This document shows, piece after piece, positions 1-9,276 of a DNA stretch of 64,000 nucleotides. The stretch is from Streptomyces sp. MMG1533 (GTDB taxonomy: Bacteria > Actinomycetota > Actinomycetes > Streptomycetales > Streptomycetaceae), in contig NZ_LGDG01000041.1 in NCBI RefSeq assembly GCF_001279775.1, positions 180,500 to 244,499 of the forward strand. Direction: 5' to 3'. The notes beneath the pieces were generated by a model that worked only from the letters and a program-made list of their open reading frames with translations, did not search any database and had not been told where the DNA came from. The position numbers were made by a program, and so were the translations under genes. Within the stretch, counting starts at the first letter, position 1, and each line of letters opens with the position of its first letter.

Positions 1-256
1 GGTCGGAGAACACGAAGAGTGTGATCACGATCGTGCCCCAGAAGAACTCGCCCATGGGGTAGAAGACCAGCGCGCCCGCGACCACACCGGCGGTGCCGAT
101 GAGGGTCACCGTGTCGGGGCTGACGCCCCGCCGGATGAGAAACGCGGCGAACGGTGTGAGGACACGCGTGAAGAATGCACGCGCGTACTTGTTCAGCATG
201 GCCTTCCCGAGGGTCGGTGTGGCCGAGCGGCCCCTGCTGGCCACCGGCTGGCCCAT
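1..256 (-). CDS. pgsA: Phosphatidylinositol phosphate synthase (CDP-alcohol phosphatidyltransferase), 5' part only
   Basis: The window holds the first 85 codons; the rest lies to the left. The visible protein reads MLNKYARAFFTRVLTPF, then RRGVSPDTVTLIGTAGV, and then hydrophobic segments ending in FVFSD, just before the expected CDP-alcohol phosphotransferase signature (DG..AR..G...D). This N-terminus is typical of actinobacterial phosphatidylinositol phosphate synthases, membrane enzymes that join CDP-diacylglycerol to inositol phosphate in PI and PIM synthesis. The start is uncertain. The outer ATG is at 256, without a ribosome site. An inner ATG at 199 is preceded by GGGAAGG, although very closely. 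The catalytic motif is off the edge, so the assignment rests on the N-terminal sequence. Confidence 0.72.
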   Translation of the reverse strand, partial: MGQPVASRGRSATPTLGKAMLNKYARAFFTRVLTPFAAFLIRRGVSPDTVTLIGTAGVVAGALVFYPMGEFFWGTIVITLFVFSD

Positions 257-507
257 CGTAGCCACGCGCGCGCGTGGGTGACGGCCGGGCACCGTCAGCC
301 GGTGTCACGGCCCGACCGCTTCCCGGTCACGGCGGGATCTCCCGGCCCGGGCCGGGGGCCGGCGGCGGGATCGCGTCCGCCGTATGGACGCACCGTGACG
401 GGAGTGGAAAGCTCGAAGAACACCGCGGGCGTCACCGGAGCCGCCACCGCACGCGGGTCCGCATGTCCGCGCCCACAGTGACCTCACCGTGCACGGGAGG
501 CAAGGCC

Positions 508-2706
508 ATGGGCGACAAGGCGAACACACACCCCGGAGCCGCCGGCAGGGCAACGGCGGCCGACCAACCCGCGTCCGTACGGAATGTGGTGCTGGTCGGC
601 CACTCCGGATCGGGCAAGACGACATTGGTGGAGGCTCTCGCACTCACCACGGGAGCGGTGAACCGGGCGGGCCGCGTGGAGGACGGCGGCACCGTCTCCG
701 ACTACGACGAGATCGAGCACCGGCAGCAGCGCTCGGTGCAGCTCTCCCTGGTACCCGTCGAATGGGACGGATACAAGATCAACATTCTCGACACCCCCGG
801 ATACGCCGACTTCGTCGGAGAACTCAGGGCCGGTCTGCGAGCGGCGGACGCGGCCCTTTTCGTCGTCTCGGCCTCGGACGGGGTGGACGGCTCGACGCGC
901 ATGGTGTGGGAGGAGTGCGCGGCCGTCGGCATGCCCAGGGCGATCGTCGTCACGCACCTGGAGTCCGCCCGGGCGGACTTCGAGGACATGACACGGATCT
1001 GCGCGGAGGCCTTCGGCGGCGACGACCCCGACGCCGTACTGCCGCTCTACCTGCCGCTGCACGGCCCCCAGGCCCCGGACGGGCACGCGCCCGTGACGGG
1101 ACTGATCGGGCTGCTGTCGCAGAAGCTGTTCGACTACTCGTCCGGGGAGCGCAAGGAGTCCGAGCCGGGCGAGGACCAGCTGCCGCTGATCGAGGAGGCC
1201 CGCAACCGGCTGATCGAGGGGATCATCTCGGAGAGCGAGGACGAGACCCTCATGGACCGCTACCTCGGTGGCGAGGAGGTCGACGTCAGGACGCTGATCG
1301 AGGACCTGGAGCGGGCCGTCGCGCGGGGGGTCTTCTTCCCGGTGCTGGCCGCCGCTCCCGCAGCCGAGGGCGCCCGGCAGGGGCTCGGCACGGTCGAGCT
1401 CCTCGAACTGGTCACACGCGGCTTCCCGACCCCGCTGGAGCGCGAGGCGCCGAGGGTCACCACGGTCGACGGCAAGCCGCGCGAGCTGAAGCTGTGCGAT
1501 CCGGACGGGCCGCTGGTCGCGGAGGTCGTGAAGACGTCGTCCGACCCGTACGTCGGCCGGGTCTCGCTGGTGCGGGTCTTCTCGGGCACGCTGCACCCGG
1601 ACGAGACCGTGCACGTCTCCGGGCACGGTCTCGCCGACCGGGGGCACGAGGACCACGACGTCGATGAGCGGATCGGCGCGCTGTCCGCGCCGTTCGGCAA
1701 GCAGCAGCGGGTGCTCACCCACTGCATCGCCGGGGACCTCGCGTGCGTGGCGAAGCTCGGCCGCGCGGAGACCGGGGACACGCTCTCGGCCAAGAACGAC
1801 CCGCTGCTCATGGAGCCGTGGGAGATGCCCGACCCGCTGCTGCCGCTCGCCATCCAGGCGCACAGCAAGGCGGACGAGGACAAGCTCTCGCAGGGCCTGT
1901 CCCGGCTGGTCGCCGAGGACCCGACCATGCGGCTCGAGCAGAACCAGGACACCCACCAGGTGGTGCTGTGGTGCCTGGGCGAGGCCCACGCCGACGTCGC
2001 GCTGGAACGGCTGCGCAACCGATACGGCGTGCAGGTCGACGTGGTCCCGCACAAGGTCTCCCTCCGGGAGACGTTCGCGGCCAGGTCGGCGGGGCGCGGC
2101 CGTCATGTGAAGCAGTCCGGCGGTCACGGGCAGTACGCCATCTGCGAGATCGAGGTGGATCCGCTGCCGGGCGGCTCAGGCATCGAGTTCGTGGACAAGG
2201 TCGTCGGCGGCGCGGTGCCGCGCCAGTTCATCCCGTCCGTCGAGAAGGGCGTGCGGGCCCAGGCTGCCAAGGGAGTTGCGGCCGGCCATCCGCTCCTCGA
2301 CATCCGGGTCACCCTGCTGGACGGCAAGGCGCACTCCGTGGACTCCTCCGACGCCGCGTTCCAGACGGCCGGCGCGCTGGCGCTGCGGGAGGCGGCCGCC
2401 GACGCGAAGATCCATCTGCTGGAGCCGGTGGCCGAGGTGACCGTCCTGGTCGGCGACGACTACGTGGGCGCGGTGATGAGCGACCTGTCCGGGCGGCGCG
2501 GCCGGGTGCTCGGCACGGAACAGACCAGCGGCGGACGGACGCTGGTGCGCGCGGAGGTGCCCGAGATCGAGATCGGGCGGTACGCCGTCGACCTGCGCTC
2601 CCTGTCCCATGGCACGGCCCGTTTCAGCCGCTCGTACGCGCGGCACGAGCCGATGCCGCCGCAGATCGCGGAAAGGATCCGTGAAGAGACGCGCGAAGCC
2701 TCGTAG
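508..2706 (+). CDS. Elongation factor G-like GTPase (EF-G2 type)
   Basis: The 732-residue protein has EF-G architecture: an N-terminal G domain with P-loop GHSGSGKT, switch-II DTPGYADF, then domains II-V, including the domain IV stretch near GGAVPRQFIPSVEKG and the C-terminal VMSDLSGRRGRVLG. The start ATG at 508 has GGGAGG seven bases upstream; an open frame extends further but has no better start. The G4 motif expected as NKxD reads THLE (VVTHLESARADFED), so guanine recognition should differ from translational EF-G. This matches the second EF-G-like family of actinobacteria; mycobacterial EF-G2 is reported to bind nucleotide but to lack ribosome-stimulated GTPase activity. Its role is unknown. 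It stands alone between a divergent pgsA and an unrelated membrane protein gene. Confidence 0.85.
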   Translation: MGDKANTHPGAAGRATAADQPASVRNVVLVGHSGSGKTTLVEALALTTGAVNRAGRVEDGGTVSDYDEIEHRQQRSVQLSLVPVEWDGYKINILDTPGYADFVGELRAGLRAADAALFVVSASDGVDGSTRMVWEECAAVGMPRAIVVTHLESARADFEDMTRICAEAFGGDDPDAVLPLYLPLHGPQAPDGHAPVTGLIGLLSQKLFDYSSGERKESEPGEDQLPLIEEARNRLIEGIISESEDETLMDRYLGGEEVDVRTLIEDLERAVARGVFFPVLAAAPAAEGARQGLGTVELLELVTRGFPTPLEREAPRVTTVDGKPRELKLCDPDGPLVAEVVKTSSDPYVGRVSLVRVFSGTLHPDETVHVSGHGLADRGHEDHDVDERIGALSAPFGKQQRVLTHCIAGDLACVAKLGRAETGDTLSAKNDPLLMEPWEMPDPLLPLAIQAHSKADEDKLSQGLSRLVAEDPTMRLEQNQDTHQVVLWCLGEAHADVALERLRNRYGVQVDVVPHKVSLRETFAARSAGRGRHVKQSGGHGQYAICEIEVDPLPGGSGIEFVDKVVGGAVPRQFIPSVEKGVRAQAAKGVAAGHPLLDIRVTLLDGKAHSVDSSDAAFQTAGALALREAAADAKIHLLEPVAEVTVLVGDDYVGAVMSDLSGRRGRVLGTEQTSGGRTLVRAEVPEIEIGRYAVDLRSLSHGTARFSRSYARHEPMPPQIAERIREETREAS

Positions 2707-2774
2707 TTGGCGGCGGGCGCCCCCCAATCGACGTTTACGGAACACTCCCCTCCGCGTCGGCGGGCGGCTACGGC

Positions 2775-2862
2775 CGTCCGCCGCCGGGGTGTTGGTACGT
2801 CCGCCGCCGGGGTGTCGGTACTCCGCCGACGGGATGTTGTACGTCCGCCGACGGATGTCGGT
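2775..2862. repeat. Four tandem 21-23 bp repeats upstream of a membrane protein gene
   Basis: Four consecutive units lie at 2775-2797, 2798-2820, 2821-2841 and 2842-2862. Each starts C(G)TCCGCCG(C/A)CGG and ends in TGT(T/C)GGT or a close variant. The first two are 23 bp and nearly identical; the last two are 21 bp and share CCGCCGACGG. They sit about 95 bp before the gene at 2958 and after the EF-G-like gene. Function unknown; a protein-binding array or replication slippage are both possible. Confidence 0.75.
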
Positions 2863-2957
2863 GCCTGCGGATACGCTGATGACTTGATCAACAGGTGTGC
2901 GAAGCAAGGAAGTCGGGAAGGCCGCATGAGCAGGGCCGGCGGCGATCGGGGGCGGGA

Positions 2958-4619
2958 ATGACCGTTGACAGCGGTTACGCGGACATCTTTGGTCCGCAGG
3001 TGCCGCGCACAGGCGACGGAGGACAGACGGCGACGTTCGCGCTGGCCTCCGCGGCTTATCGGGACAACGACGTCAAGGACATCCTCGCTGCCAACAGCGA
3101 GTGGCACGAGTCGACCGTCAAGGACGGCCGCAGATGGGCGCGGATCTTCCGGCCCAACCTGGGCGAGGCCTTCTCCGCGGCCGTGGTCGCCCGCATGCTG
3201 GGCGCTGGCCGCAAGCCGCTCATCCAGTCCTTCGGCGCCGAGCCGCAGGTCGTGGTCGAGCACTGCCTCGCGGCGAACAACATCCGCAGGGACCGCGACA
3301 GCCTGCTGACCATCGTCATGGTGCTGTGCGGTCTGCTCTTCCTGCCCGGGCTCCTCATCTGGCTGCTGGTCTTCCAGATCCGCACCACCGTGGCGAAGAC
3401 CGAGAACAAGCAGGCCGGAGCCTTCGCCACCGCCCTGCTCGTCGGAGTGGGCGCCCTCGCAGTGATCTTCCTCGTACGCACGCCGTTCGGCGGCTTCTGG
3501 GCGTGGTACGCGCGTGCGGCGGTCGTCATGCCGGTGGTCGGCTGGTTCTGGGCCAAGCAGATCTGCGAGCGCACGGCGACGGACCTCCGGGAGCGCTGGA
3601 ACAGTCTGCTGTCCGGCAGCAGCGTCGGGGCCAAGGTCCCCGAGGCGGTGCCGAGCAGCCCCCGCGAGACCGCGGCCGAGCAACTGCGCCAGTCGCTGGC
3701 CAAGTTGAGCGCCGAGCAGCAGTCCAACGCCGTGTTCTACGCCGGGCCCAAGGGCATACTCGGCATGGGCACCCGATGGGGCAGCTGGCAGCTCGCCGAG
3801 GACCTGGTCTCACGCCATCCGGACCGGGAGATCCATCCCTTCCGCAGCTGGGACGTCATACGGTCCATCCACGACAAGCTGCGCATGCTGGAGCGGAACA
3901 CGCTGAACACCGGCGGCTTCCCGAAAGCGTCCGTACGGCACTGGATCGTCACCCCGGTCGGGGAGAACGCGAAGGCGGTCTCCCGTCCCGAGGGCACGGA
4001 CGTGGACGCGTACCAGGTCAAGTCACACGCCATACAGGACATCTGCAACAAGCAGCAGTTCGGCGCGGGCGACCGGCACTACCTGGGCGTGCAGTGGACG
4101 CTGTGGGACGGGCAGCTGGTCATCACCATGCTGATCACGGTGACCGTGCTGCACGAGACGCTGCGCATCGAGGTGACCGGGCACGCGCTGGGTCCGGTGC
4201 ACTCGCTGTTCACCTCGAAGCCGGAGGCCAAGGAGAAGGAAGTCGCCAAGCAGCTCAAGTTCTGGGAGACCCGGAAGGTGAAGCTCCCGCTGGTCGACGC
4301 CGACGAGGTGGTGCGCCTGACCGCCCGGGCGCCCCTGACCTGGTATCCGCCGCTGCTGAACTGGCTCGGCGGCACCCTGGCCCTCCCCGAGCCCTTCGGG
4401 CTGCGGCACGCCTGGGCGGACAAGCCGTGGCGGCACCGCTTCATGGCCGACGACGCGCTGCGCGCTGCCACCCCGGTGCTGCGGGTCGTGCACGCGGCTG
4501 CGATCCGGGTCCTGGAGGAGAACGGCGTGGACACGGAGAAGTTCGGCACCCGGTCGGCGTTCCTCAGCACGGCGGTGCAGGACCCGACACCGCGCAAGGC
4601 GGACGTGTACGACGCGTAG
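2958..4619 (+). CDS. Membrane protein of unknown function
   Basis: I do not recognise the family. The 553-residue protein begins MTVDSGYADIFGPQVPRTGD and has a soluble N-terminal part, then about three hydrophobic segments between residues roughly 118 and 200 (LLTIVMVLCGLLFLPGLL, a second ending AVIFLV, and a third near VVMPVVGWFWA). A long mostly soluble C-terminal region follows, with one further apolar stretch (LVITMLITVTVL). ATG at 2958 is chosen because GGGGGCGGGA lies directly upstream; in-frame codons further upstream have no such site. It is monocistronic, preceded by a tandem repeat array and followed by a bidirectional terminator. The protein is likely anchored in the cytoplasmic membrane with large cytoplasmic ends, but nothing in the sequence suggests an enzymatic activity. 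Confidence 0.8.
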   Translation: MTVDSGYADIFGPQVPRTGDGGQTATFALASAAYRDNDVKDILAANSEWHESTVKDGRRWARIFRPNLGEAFSAAVVARMLGAGRKPLIQSFGAEPQVVVEHCLAANNIRRDRDSLLTIVMVLCGLLFLPGLLIWLLVFQIRTTVAKTENKQAGAFATALLVGVGALAVIFLVRTPFGGFWAWYARAAVVMPVVGWFWAKQICERTATDLRERWNSLLSGSSVGAKVPEAVPSSPRETAAEQLRQSLAKLSAEQQSNAVFYAGPKGILGMGTRWGSWQLAEDLVSRHPDREIHPFRSWDVIRSIHDKLRMLERNTLNTGGFPKASVRHWIVTPVGENAKAVSRPEGTDVDAYQVKSHAIQDICNKQQFGAGDRHYLGVQWTLWDGQLVITMLITVTVLHETLRIEVTGHALGPVHSLFTSKPEAKEKEVAKQLKFWETRKVKLPLVDADEVVRLTARAPLTWYPPLLNWLGGTLALPEPFGLRHAWADKPWRHRFMADDALRAATPVLRVVHAAAIRVLEENGVDTEKFGTRSAFLSTAVQDPTPRKADVYDA

Positions 4620-4623
4620 GTGC

Positions 4624-4649
4624 GGTGGGGGCCGCCAGGAGCCCCCACC
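4624..4649. terminator. Bidirectional hairpin terminator between convergent genes
   Basis: A perfect 9-bp stem GGTGGGGGC/GCCCCCACC with an 8-base loop lies between the stop of the membrane protein gene and the stop of the convergent HIT gene. Without a U tract it is typical of Streptomyces terminators. Confidence 0.7.
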
Positions 4650-4661
4650 CCGCCCGCAGGA

Positions 4662-5210
4662 TCAGGCCGTCGGCCAGGCGTCCGCCAGCATCTTCCGGGT
4701 GTCCGCCAGCAGCTGCGGCAGCACCCGCGTGTGCCCGACGACCGGCATGAAGTTCGTGTCGCCGCCCCAGCGCGGGACGATGTGCTGGTGCAGGTGGGCC
4801 GCGATACCGGCGCCCGCCACGGACCCCTGGTTCATGCCGATGTTGAAGCCGTGGGCGCCGGACGCGCTGCGCAGGGCGGTCATCGCCTGCTTCGTCAGCG
4901 CGGCGAGCTCGACCGTCTCCGGCTCCGTCAGGTCCGTGTAGTCGGCCACATGACGGTAGGGCACGACCATCAGGTGGCCGCCGTTGTACGGGTACAGGTT
5001 GAGCACCGCGTAGACCTGCTCACCGCGCCGGACGATCAGCCCGTCCTCGTCGGACTTGGCCGGGATCGAGCAGAAGGGACAGCCGTCGTCGGCACCGGGG
5101 CCGGTCGGCTTGTTCTCGCCCTGGATGTACGCCATCCGATGGGGCGTCCACAGACGCTGGAACGCGTCCTGGGTCCCCACGCCCCACTGCTGCTCCGGCT
5201 CACTCGTCAT
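4662..5210 (-). CDS. HIT-family hydrolase (histidine triad)
   Basis: The 182-residue protein has the HIT fold: CPFCSIPAK near residue 45, YPYNGGHLMVVPYRH mid-protein, and the triad HLHQHIVPRW (H-phi-H-phi-H) near residue 140, the nucleotide alpha-phosphate catalytic site. HIT proteins of this branch hydrolyse or transfer AMP from dinucleotide polyphosphates or related adenylylated substrates; the exact substrate cannot be read. The start could be ATG 5210 or ATG 5222; neither has a ribosome site, so a leaderless message is possible. The gene is divergent from the potassium channel at 5223, with essentially no intergenic space, so the two promoters must overlap the coding starts. Confidence 0.85.
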   Translation of the reverse strand: MTSEPEQQWGVGTQDAFQRLWTPHRMAYIQGENKPTGPGADDGCPFCSIPAKSDEDGLIVRRGEQVYAVLNLYPYNGGHLMVVPYRHVADYTDLTEPETVELAALTKQAMTALRSASGAHGFNIGMNQGSVAGAGIAAHLHQHIVPRWGGDTNFMPVVGHTRVLPQLLADTRKMLADAWPTA

Positions 5211-5222
5211 GCAGTGCAGCAT

Positions 5223-5957
5223 ATGACTTCGCCCGTTCGCGCCGTGTCGCCGGGTTGTGGGAAAAGCGTCCCGGGACAAGCTGGGCCGGTGGACGCTGAG
5301 CTGGACGACGACAGGCCCGAGGCCCGCTGGGATCGACGCACCGAGGTGCCGCTCGCCGTGGCCTCGCTGGTGTTCCTCGCCGCGTACGCGGTCCGCGTGC
5401 TCGTCCGCGACCTGCCCGACGATCTGCTCGACCTCTGCCTCGCGCTGAACCTGGCCGCCTGGGTCCTGTTCGGCATCGACTACGCGGTGCGCTGGCGGCT
5501 GAGCGGGCAGCGGCTGCGCTTCGTACGGACGCACCTGCTGGACACCGCGGTGCTGGTCCTGCCGCTGCTGCGGCCGCTGCGGATCGTCAAGATGTACGAG
5601 GCGGTGCAGCGCCGGCACGGACGGCCCCGGCTGGCACTGCACGCGCGCGTGATCGCCTACGCCGGGCTGTCGACCGTCCTCCTCGGCTTCAGCGGTGCCC
5701 TCGGCGTCTACCAGCAGGAGCACGCGGCACCGGACGCGACCATCCGGACCTTCGGTGACGCGGTGTGGTGGACCTGCTCCACCCTCGCCACCGTCGGCTA
5801 CGGCGACGTCGTCCCCGTCACTCCGGTCGGACGCCTGATCGCGGTCGGGGTGATGGCCATCGGCCTGGCCCTGCTCGGCACCGTGACCGGGACCTTCGCC
5901 TCGTGGCTGCTCCAGGTCTTCTCGCGGGAGGACGACGACAGGCCCCCGGGAAGCTGA
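5223..5957 (+). CDS. Two-pore-helix type potassium channel family protein
   Basis: The 244-residue integral membrane protein has about five to six hydrophobic helices and a textbook selectivity filter, TLATVGYGDVVPVTPVGR, near residue 195, between a pore helix (AVWWTCS) and an S6-like helix (VMAIGLALLGTVTGTFASW). An S4-like segment (LLRPLRIVKMYE) precedes S5, so it resembles small voltage-gated-type bacterial K+ channels, with no C-terminal RCK domain. ATG 5223 is used; GTG 5289 is an alternative that would trim a weakly conserved N-terminus. No ribosome site is visible for either. It is divergent from the HIT gene and ends inside a strong terminator hairpin shared with convergent thrS. Confidence 0.8.
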   Translation: MTSPVRAVSPGCGKSVPGQAGPVDAELDDDRPEARWDRRTEVPLAVASLVFLAAYAVRVLVRDLPDDLLDLCLALNLAAWVLFGIDYAVRWRLSGQRLRFVRTHLLDTAVLVLPLLRPLRIVKMYEAVQRRHGRPRLALHARVIAYAGLSTVLLGFSGALGVYQQEHAAPDATIRTFGDAVWWTCSTLATVGYGDVVPVTPVGRLIAVGVMAIGLALLGTVTGTFASWLLQVFSREDDDRPPGS

Positions 5958-5975
5958 GCCTCCCGGGGGCCTGTC
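5937..5975. terminator. Strong bidirectional terminator between channel gene and thrS
   Basis: A perfect 15-bp stem (5937-5951 with 5961-5975; arm GACAGGCCCCCGGGA) has a 9-base loop. The loop contains the TGA stop of the channel gene, so the 3' coding end is part of the hairpin. thrS stops 8 bp further on from the other side. Confidence 0.85.
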
Positions 5976-5982
5976 GCAGGGA

Positions 5983-7959
5983 TCAGACCTGCGCCCGCTC
6001 CTCCACGACCTTCACGATCTTCGCGATGGCCTCGTCGAACGGGATGCCGTTCTCCTGCGAGCCGTCGCGGTAGCGGAAGGACACCGACCCGCCCGCCATG
6101 TCCTCGTCGCCCGCGATGACCATGAAGGGCACCTTCTGCTTCTGGGCGTTGCGGATCTTCTTCTGCATACGGTCGGAGGAGGAGTCCACCTCGACCCGCA
6201 GGCCCTTCTTCTTGGCCGCGGCGGCGAACTTCTCCAGGTACTCCACGTGCCCGTCGCCGATCGGGATGCCGACCGCCTGGACCGGGGCCAGCCACGCCGG
6301 GAAGGCGCCCGCGTAGTGCTCCAGGAGCACCGCGAAGAACCGCTCGATGGAACCGAAGAGCGCACGGTGGATCATGACCGGGCGCTGCTTGGAGCCGTCG
6401 GGGGACGTGTACTCCAGCTCGAACCGCTCCGGCAGGTTGAAGTCGAGCTGGATCGTCGACATCTGCCAGGTGCGGCCGATGGCGTCCTTGGTCTGGACGG
6501 AGATCTTCGGGCCGTAGAAGGCGGCGCCGCCCGGGTCCGGGACCAGGGGCAGGCCCTGCTTCTCGGCGACCTCGCGCAGCGTCTGAGTGGCCTCTTCCCA
6601 GACCTCGTCGGAGCCGACGAACTTCTCCGGGTCCTTGGTCGACAGCTCCAGGTAGAAGTCGGTCAGACCGTAGTCACGCAGCAGGCCGAGGACGAAGGTG
6701 AGCGTCTTGTCGAGTTCCTCGGACATCTGCTCGCGCGTGCAGTAGATGTGCGCGTCGTCCTGGGTGAAGCCACGCGCGCGGGTCAGGCCGTGCACGACGC
6801 CCGACTTCTCGTACCGGTACACGGTCCCGAACTCGAAGAGGCGCAGCGGCAGTTCACGGTAGGAGCGGCCGCGCGCGTCGAAGATCAGGTTGTGCATCGG
6901 GCAGTTCATAGGCTTGAGGTAGTAGTCCACGCCCTCGTCGAGCTGCATGGGCGGGTACATGCCGTCGGCGTACCAGTCCAGGTGGCCCGAGGTCTCGAAG
7001 AGCTTCCCCTTCGTCGCGTGCGGGGTGTAGACGAACTCGTAGCCCTCCTCCTCGTGGCGACGGCGCGAGTAGTCCTCCATGACCCGGCGGATGATGCCGC
7101 CCTTGGGGTGGAAGACGGCGAGGCCGGAGCCGATCTGCTCGGGGATCGAGAACAGGTCGAGCTCGGAGCCCAGCTTGCGGTGGTCGCGCTTCTCCGCCTC
7201 GGCGAGGAAGTCGAGGTGCGCCTTCAGCTCGTCCTTGGTGGGCCAGGCGGTGCCGTAGATGCGCTGGAGCATCGGGTTCTTCTCGCTGCCGCGCCAGTAG
7301 GCGGCCGCGTTGCGCATCAGCTTGAACGCCGGGATGTTCCTGGTGGTGGGCAGGTGGGGACCGCGGCAGAGGTCCTTCCAGCACAGGTCACCGGTCTTGG
7401 CGTCGAGGTTGTCGTAGATCGTCAGCTCACCGGCGCCGACCTCGACGTCCGCGCCGTCGTCCGTGGAGGCCGAGCCCTTGATGCCGATCAGCTCCAGCTT
7501 GTACGGCTCGGACGCCAGCTCCGCACGAGCCGCCTCGTCGGTGACCACACGGCGGGAGAACTTCTGCCCCCGCTTCTGGATCTCCTGCATCTTCTTCTCG
7601 ACGGCCTTGAGATCCTCGGGCGTGAACGGCTTCTCGACGTCGAAGTCGTAGTAGAAGCCATCCTTGACCGGCGGGCCGATGCCCAGCTTCGCCTCGGGGA
7701 AGAGCTCCTGCACGGCCTGCGCCATCACGTGCGCGGTGGAGTGGCGCAGGATGTTCAGGCCGTCCTCGGAGGAGATCTCGACGCCTTCGACCTCCTCGCC
7801 CTCGGACAGGACGTACGACAGGTCCTTGAGCTCGCCGCCCACGCGCGCGGCGATGATCGAACGCTCGCCGGCGAAGAGCTCGGCTGCCGTGGTGCCCGTC
7901 GTCACCACGCGCTCTTCCCGCTCGGAATCGCGTTGGATGATCACACGGACGTCTGACAC
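5983..7959 (-). CDS. thrS: Threonine--tRNA ligase
   Basis: The 658-residue class II aminoacyl-tRNA synthetase attaches threonine to tRNA-Thr. Domains in order are TGS (residues 1-65), the second-additional editing domain for mischarged Ser-tRNA (about 75-240, with [11 protein letters not shown]), the catalytic core (about 265-540, with the motif 2 region [18 protein letters not shown] and zinc-ligand MNCPMHNL), and an anticodon-binding domain to the C-terminus. GTG 7959 is chosen because GGAGAG lies seven bases upstream. Length is normal for the family. The roughly 90-bp leader up to the neighbouring gene shows no evident T-box. The gene is monocistronic and convergent with the potassium channel. 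Confidence 0.97.
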   Translation of the reverse strand: MSDVRVIIQRDSEREERVVTTGTTAAELFAGERSIIAARVGGELKDLSYVLSEGEEVEGVEISSEDGLNILRHSTAHVMAQAVQELFPEAKLGIGPPVKDGFYYDFDVEKPFTPEDLKAVEKKMQEIQKRGQKFSRRVVTDEAARAELASEPYKLELIGIKGSASTDDGADVEVGAGELTIYDNLDAKTGDLCWKDLCRGPHLPTTRNIPAFKLMRNAAAYWRGSEKNPMLQRIYGTAWPTKDELKAHLDFLAEAEKRDHRKLGSELDLFSIPEQIGSGLAVFHPKGGIIRRVMEDYSRRRHEEEGYEFVYTPHATKGKLFETSGHLDWYADGMYPPMQLDEGVDYYLKPMNCPMHNLIFDARGRSYRELPLRLFEFGTVYRYEKSGVVHGLTRARGFTQDDAHIYCTREQMSEELDKTLTFVLGLLRDYGLTDFYLELSTKDPEKFVGSDEVWEEATQTLREVAEKQGLPLVPDPGGAAFYGPKISVQTKDAIGRTWQMSTIQLDFNLPERFELEYTSPDGSKQRPVMIHRALFGSIERFFAVLLEHYAGAFPAWLAPVQAVGIPIGDGHVEYLEKFAAAAKKKGLRVEVDSSSDRMQKKIRNAQKQKVPFMVIAGDEDMAGGSVSFRYRDGSQENGIPFDEAIAKIVKVVEERAQV

Positions 7960-8049
7960 CGGTCTCTCCTGACTGAAGGCGGATGCGGCGCCATACCGAG
8001 AGCGCGCGCAATAGGGGATCGTACCGACCCGGGCCCGCCCACCGCGAAA

Positions 8050-9276
8050 TCAGTCCCCGCCGCAGGCCTCCTCGAAGAAGGCCGTGATCTCCGCGGTCTC
8101 CTGCAGCGACTTCATCAGCCGGTCCCGCTCGGCCTCGTCCACCTGCACCGGTTCGACCCCGGAGGCGTCCGTCAGCCGCCGGAAGCCGCCTCTGCTCTCC
8201 AGCCGCCCGTGCACCCGCACCGGCAGTCCGACGAGGTGCGCGTGACCGGCGATCCGGTACGACTCCTCGTCCAGCGTGAGTCGTACGTGCGGGATCTCGG
8301 CGCCGGCGATCACCCGCATCCGTACCGATCCCTCCCCGCGCGGCCCCGACCTGCGCATCCGGACCACCGCACCCGTGATCCGCACCGGCACGGAGGGCTC
8401 TGCGCGCAGATAGCGGGCCCCGGCCTCGCGCAGCACGGGCAGGTCGCCGGGCGAGAACTCGACGGCCTCGGCGGGTGCCGCGCACCCTTCGGGGACCCCC
8501 GCCGCCGGTGCCCACTCCACGCCGACGCGCGCGCCCTCGGTACCGCGCACCAGGGCGATGAGCGCCTCGGTGAACTCGCGGCTGACGCCCGCCTCGACGG
8601 CGCCGTCGAAGGCGTCCATGCCGCCGGTGGCCCGCTGGTAGTCGACGGCCTCGCGGGCGGCGTACAGGGCCTGGTGCAGGCGTACGGCGAGCGGGCGGCC
8701 GGTGCCGACGGGCACGAAGGCGGTCAGGCGGCGGCCGCCGGCCGCGGAGCCTACGAGGACGTGCTCCAGGGATGCGGCGGCGGTGCGCCGGTAGCGGGCA
8801 CCGTAATAGCCCGCACGCGCACGCGTGGCGAGCGCTCCGGCTAGCAGCATCCGACGGGCGGCCGAGCGCAGCTGTTCCTCGACCGTCCAGGGGACGGCTC
8901 CGACCGGACCGGTAGGGACGTCGCGCCACCAGCGGATCTCGTCGCTGGGCACGGCGAGGGAGACCAGCACCTCGCGCGCGGAGGGCGTCCCGCTGCGGGA
9001 CAGCGCGAGAAGGGCCTCGCCCAGCAGGTCCTCGCTGTCGGGGAAGGCCAGGCTCTCGGGGACGAGCAGGCTGGTCCCGCCTGCGCCCGGTCCCGGCGGG
9101 GTCCAGCGGCCGTAGCGTCCGGCCGCTCCCCCGCGCCGCTGCCAGCCGTGGCGGTGCAGCAGGGCGCTGAGCACGGCGGGGTCGACGTCGGCGGGGTCGG
9201 GGGAACGGTTCCAGACCACGTCGGCGGGGTGCGGTCGTACGGGTCGCAGTGGCTCTTCCAGCGGGCGGTGCGTCAT
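8050..9276 (-). CDS. Hypothetical protein translationally coupled to a DUF4365 protein
   Basis: The 408-residue protein begins MTHRPLEEPLRPVRPHPAD and has no signal peptide or membrane helix. I do not recognise a domain. It has an Arg-rich middle (QLRSAARRMLLAGALATRARAGYYG) and an acidic C-terminus that ends shortly after EITAFFEEACGGD. The start ATG 9276 has GGGAGGC upstream and overlaps the stop of the preceding DUF4365 gene as ATGA, so the two are co-translated and probably work together. Because DUF4365 has a nuclease-like core, a nucleic-acid role for this partner is possible, but nothing in its own sequence shows it. Confidence 0.75.
   Translation of the reverse strand: MTHRPLEEPLRPVRPHPADVVWNRSPDPADVDPAVLSALLHRHGWQRRGGAAGRYGRWTPPGPGAGGTSLLVPESLAFPDSEDLLGEALLALSRSGTPSAREVLVSLAVPSDEIRWWRDVPTGPVGAVPWTVEEQLRSAARRMLLAGALATRARAGYYGARYRRTAAASLEHVLVGSAAGGRRLTAFVPVGTGRPLAVRLHQALYAAREAVDYQRATGGMDAFDGAVEAGVSREFTEALIALVRGTEGARVGVEWAPAAGVPEGCAAPAEAVEFSPGDLPVLREAGARYLRAEPSVPVRITGAVVRMRRSGPRGEGSVRMRVIAGAEIPHVRLTLDEESYRIAGHAHLVGLPVRVHGRLESRGGFRRLTDASGVEPVQVDEAERDRLMKSLQETAEITAFFEEACGGD

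Noticed and set aside
484..2127. Minus-strand frame over the EF-G-like gene
   Set aside because: Shadow of a well-conserved GTPase gene on the plus strand; no protein family features.
7960..8049. T-box or threonine leader before thrS
   Set aside because: No specifier stem, no T-box sequence and no Thr-rich small frame is seen in this short leader.
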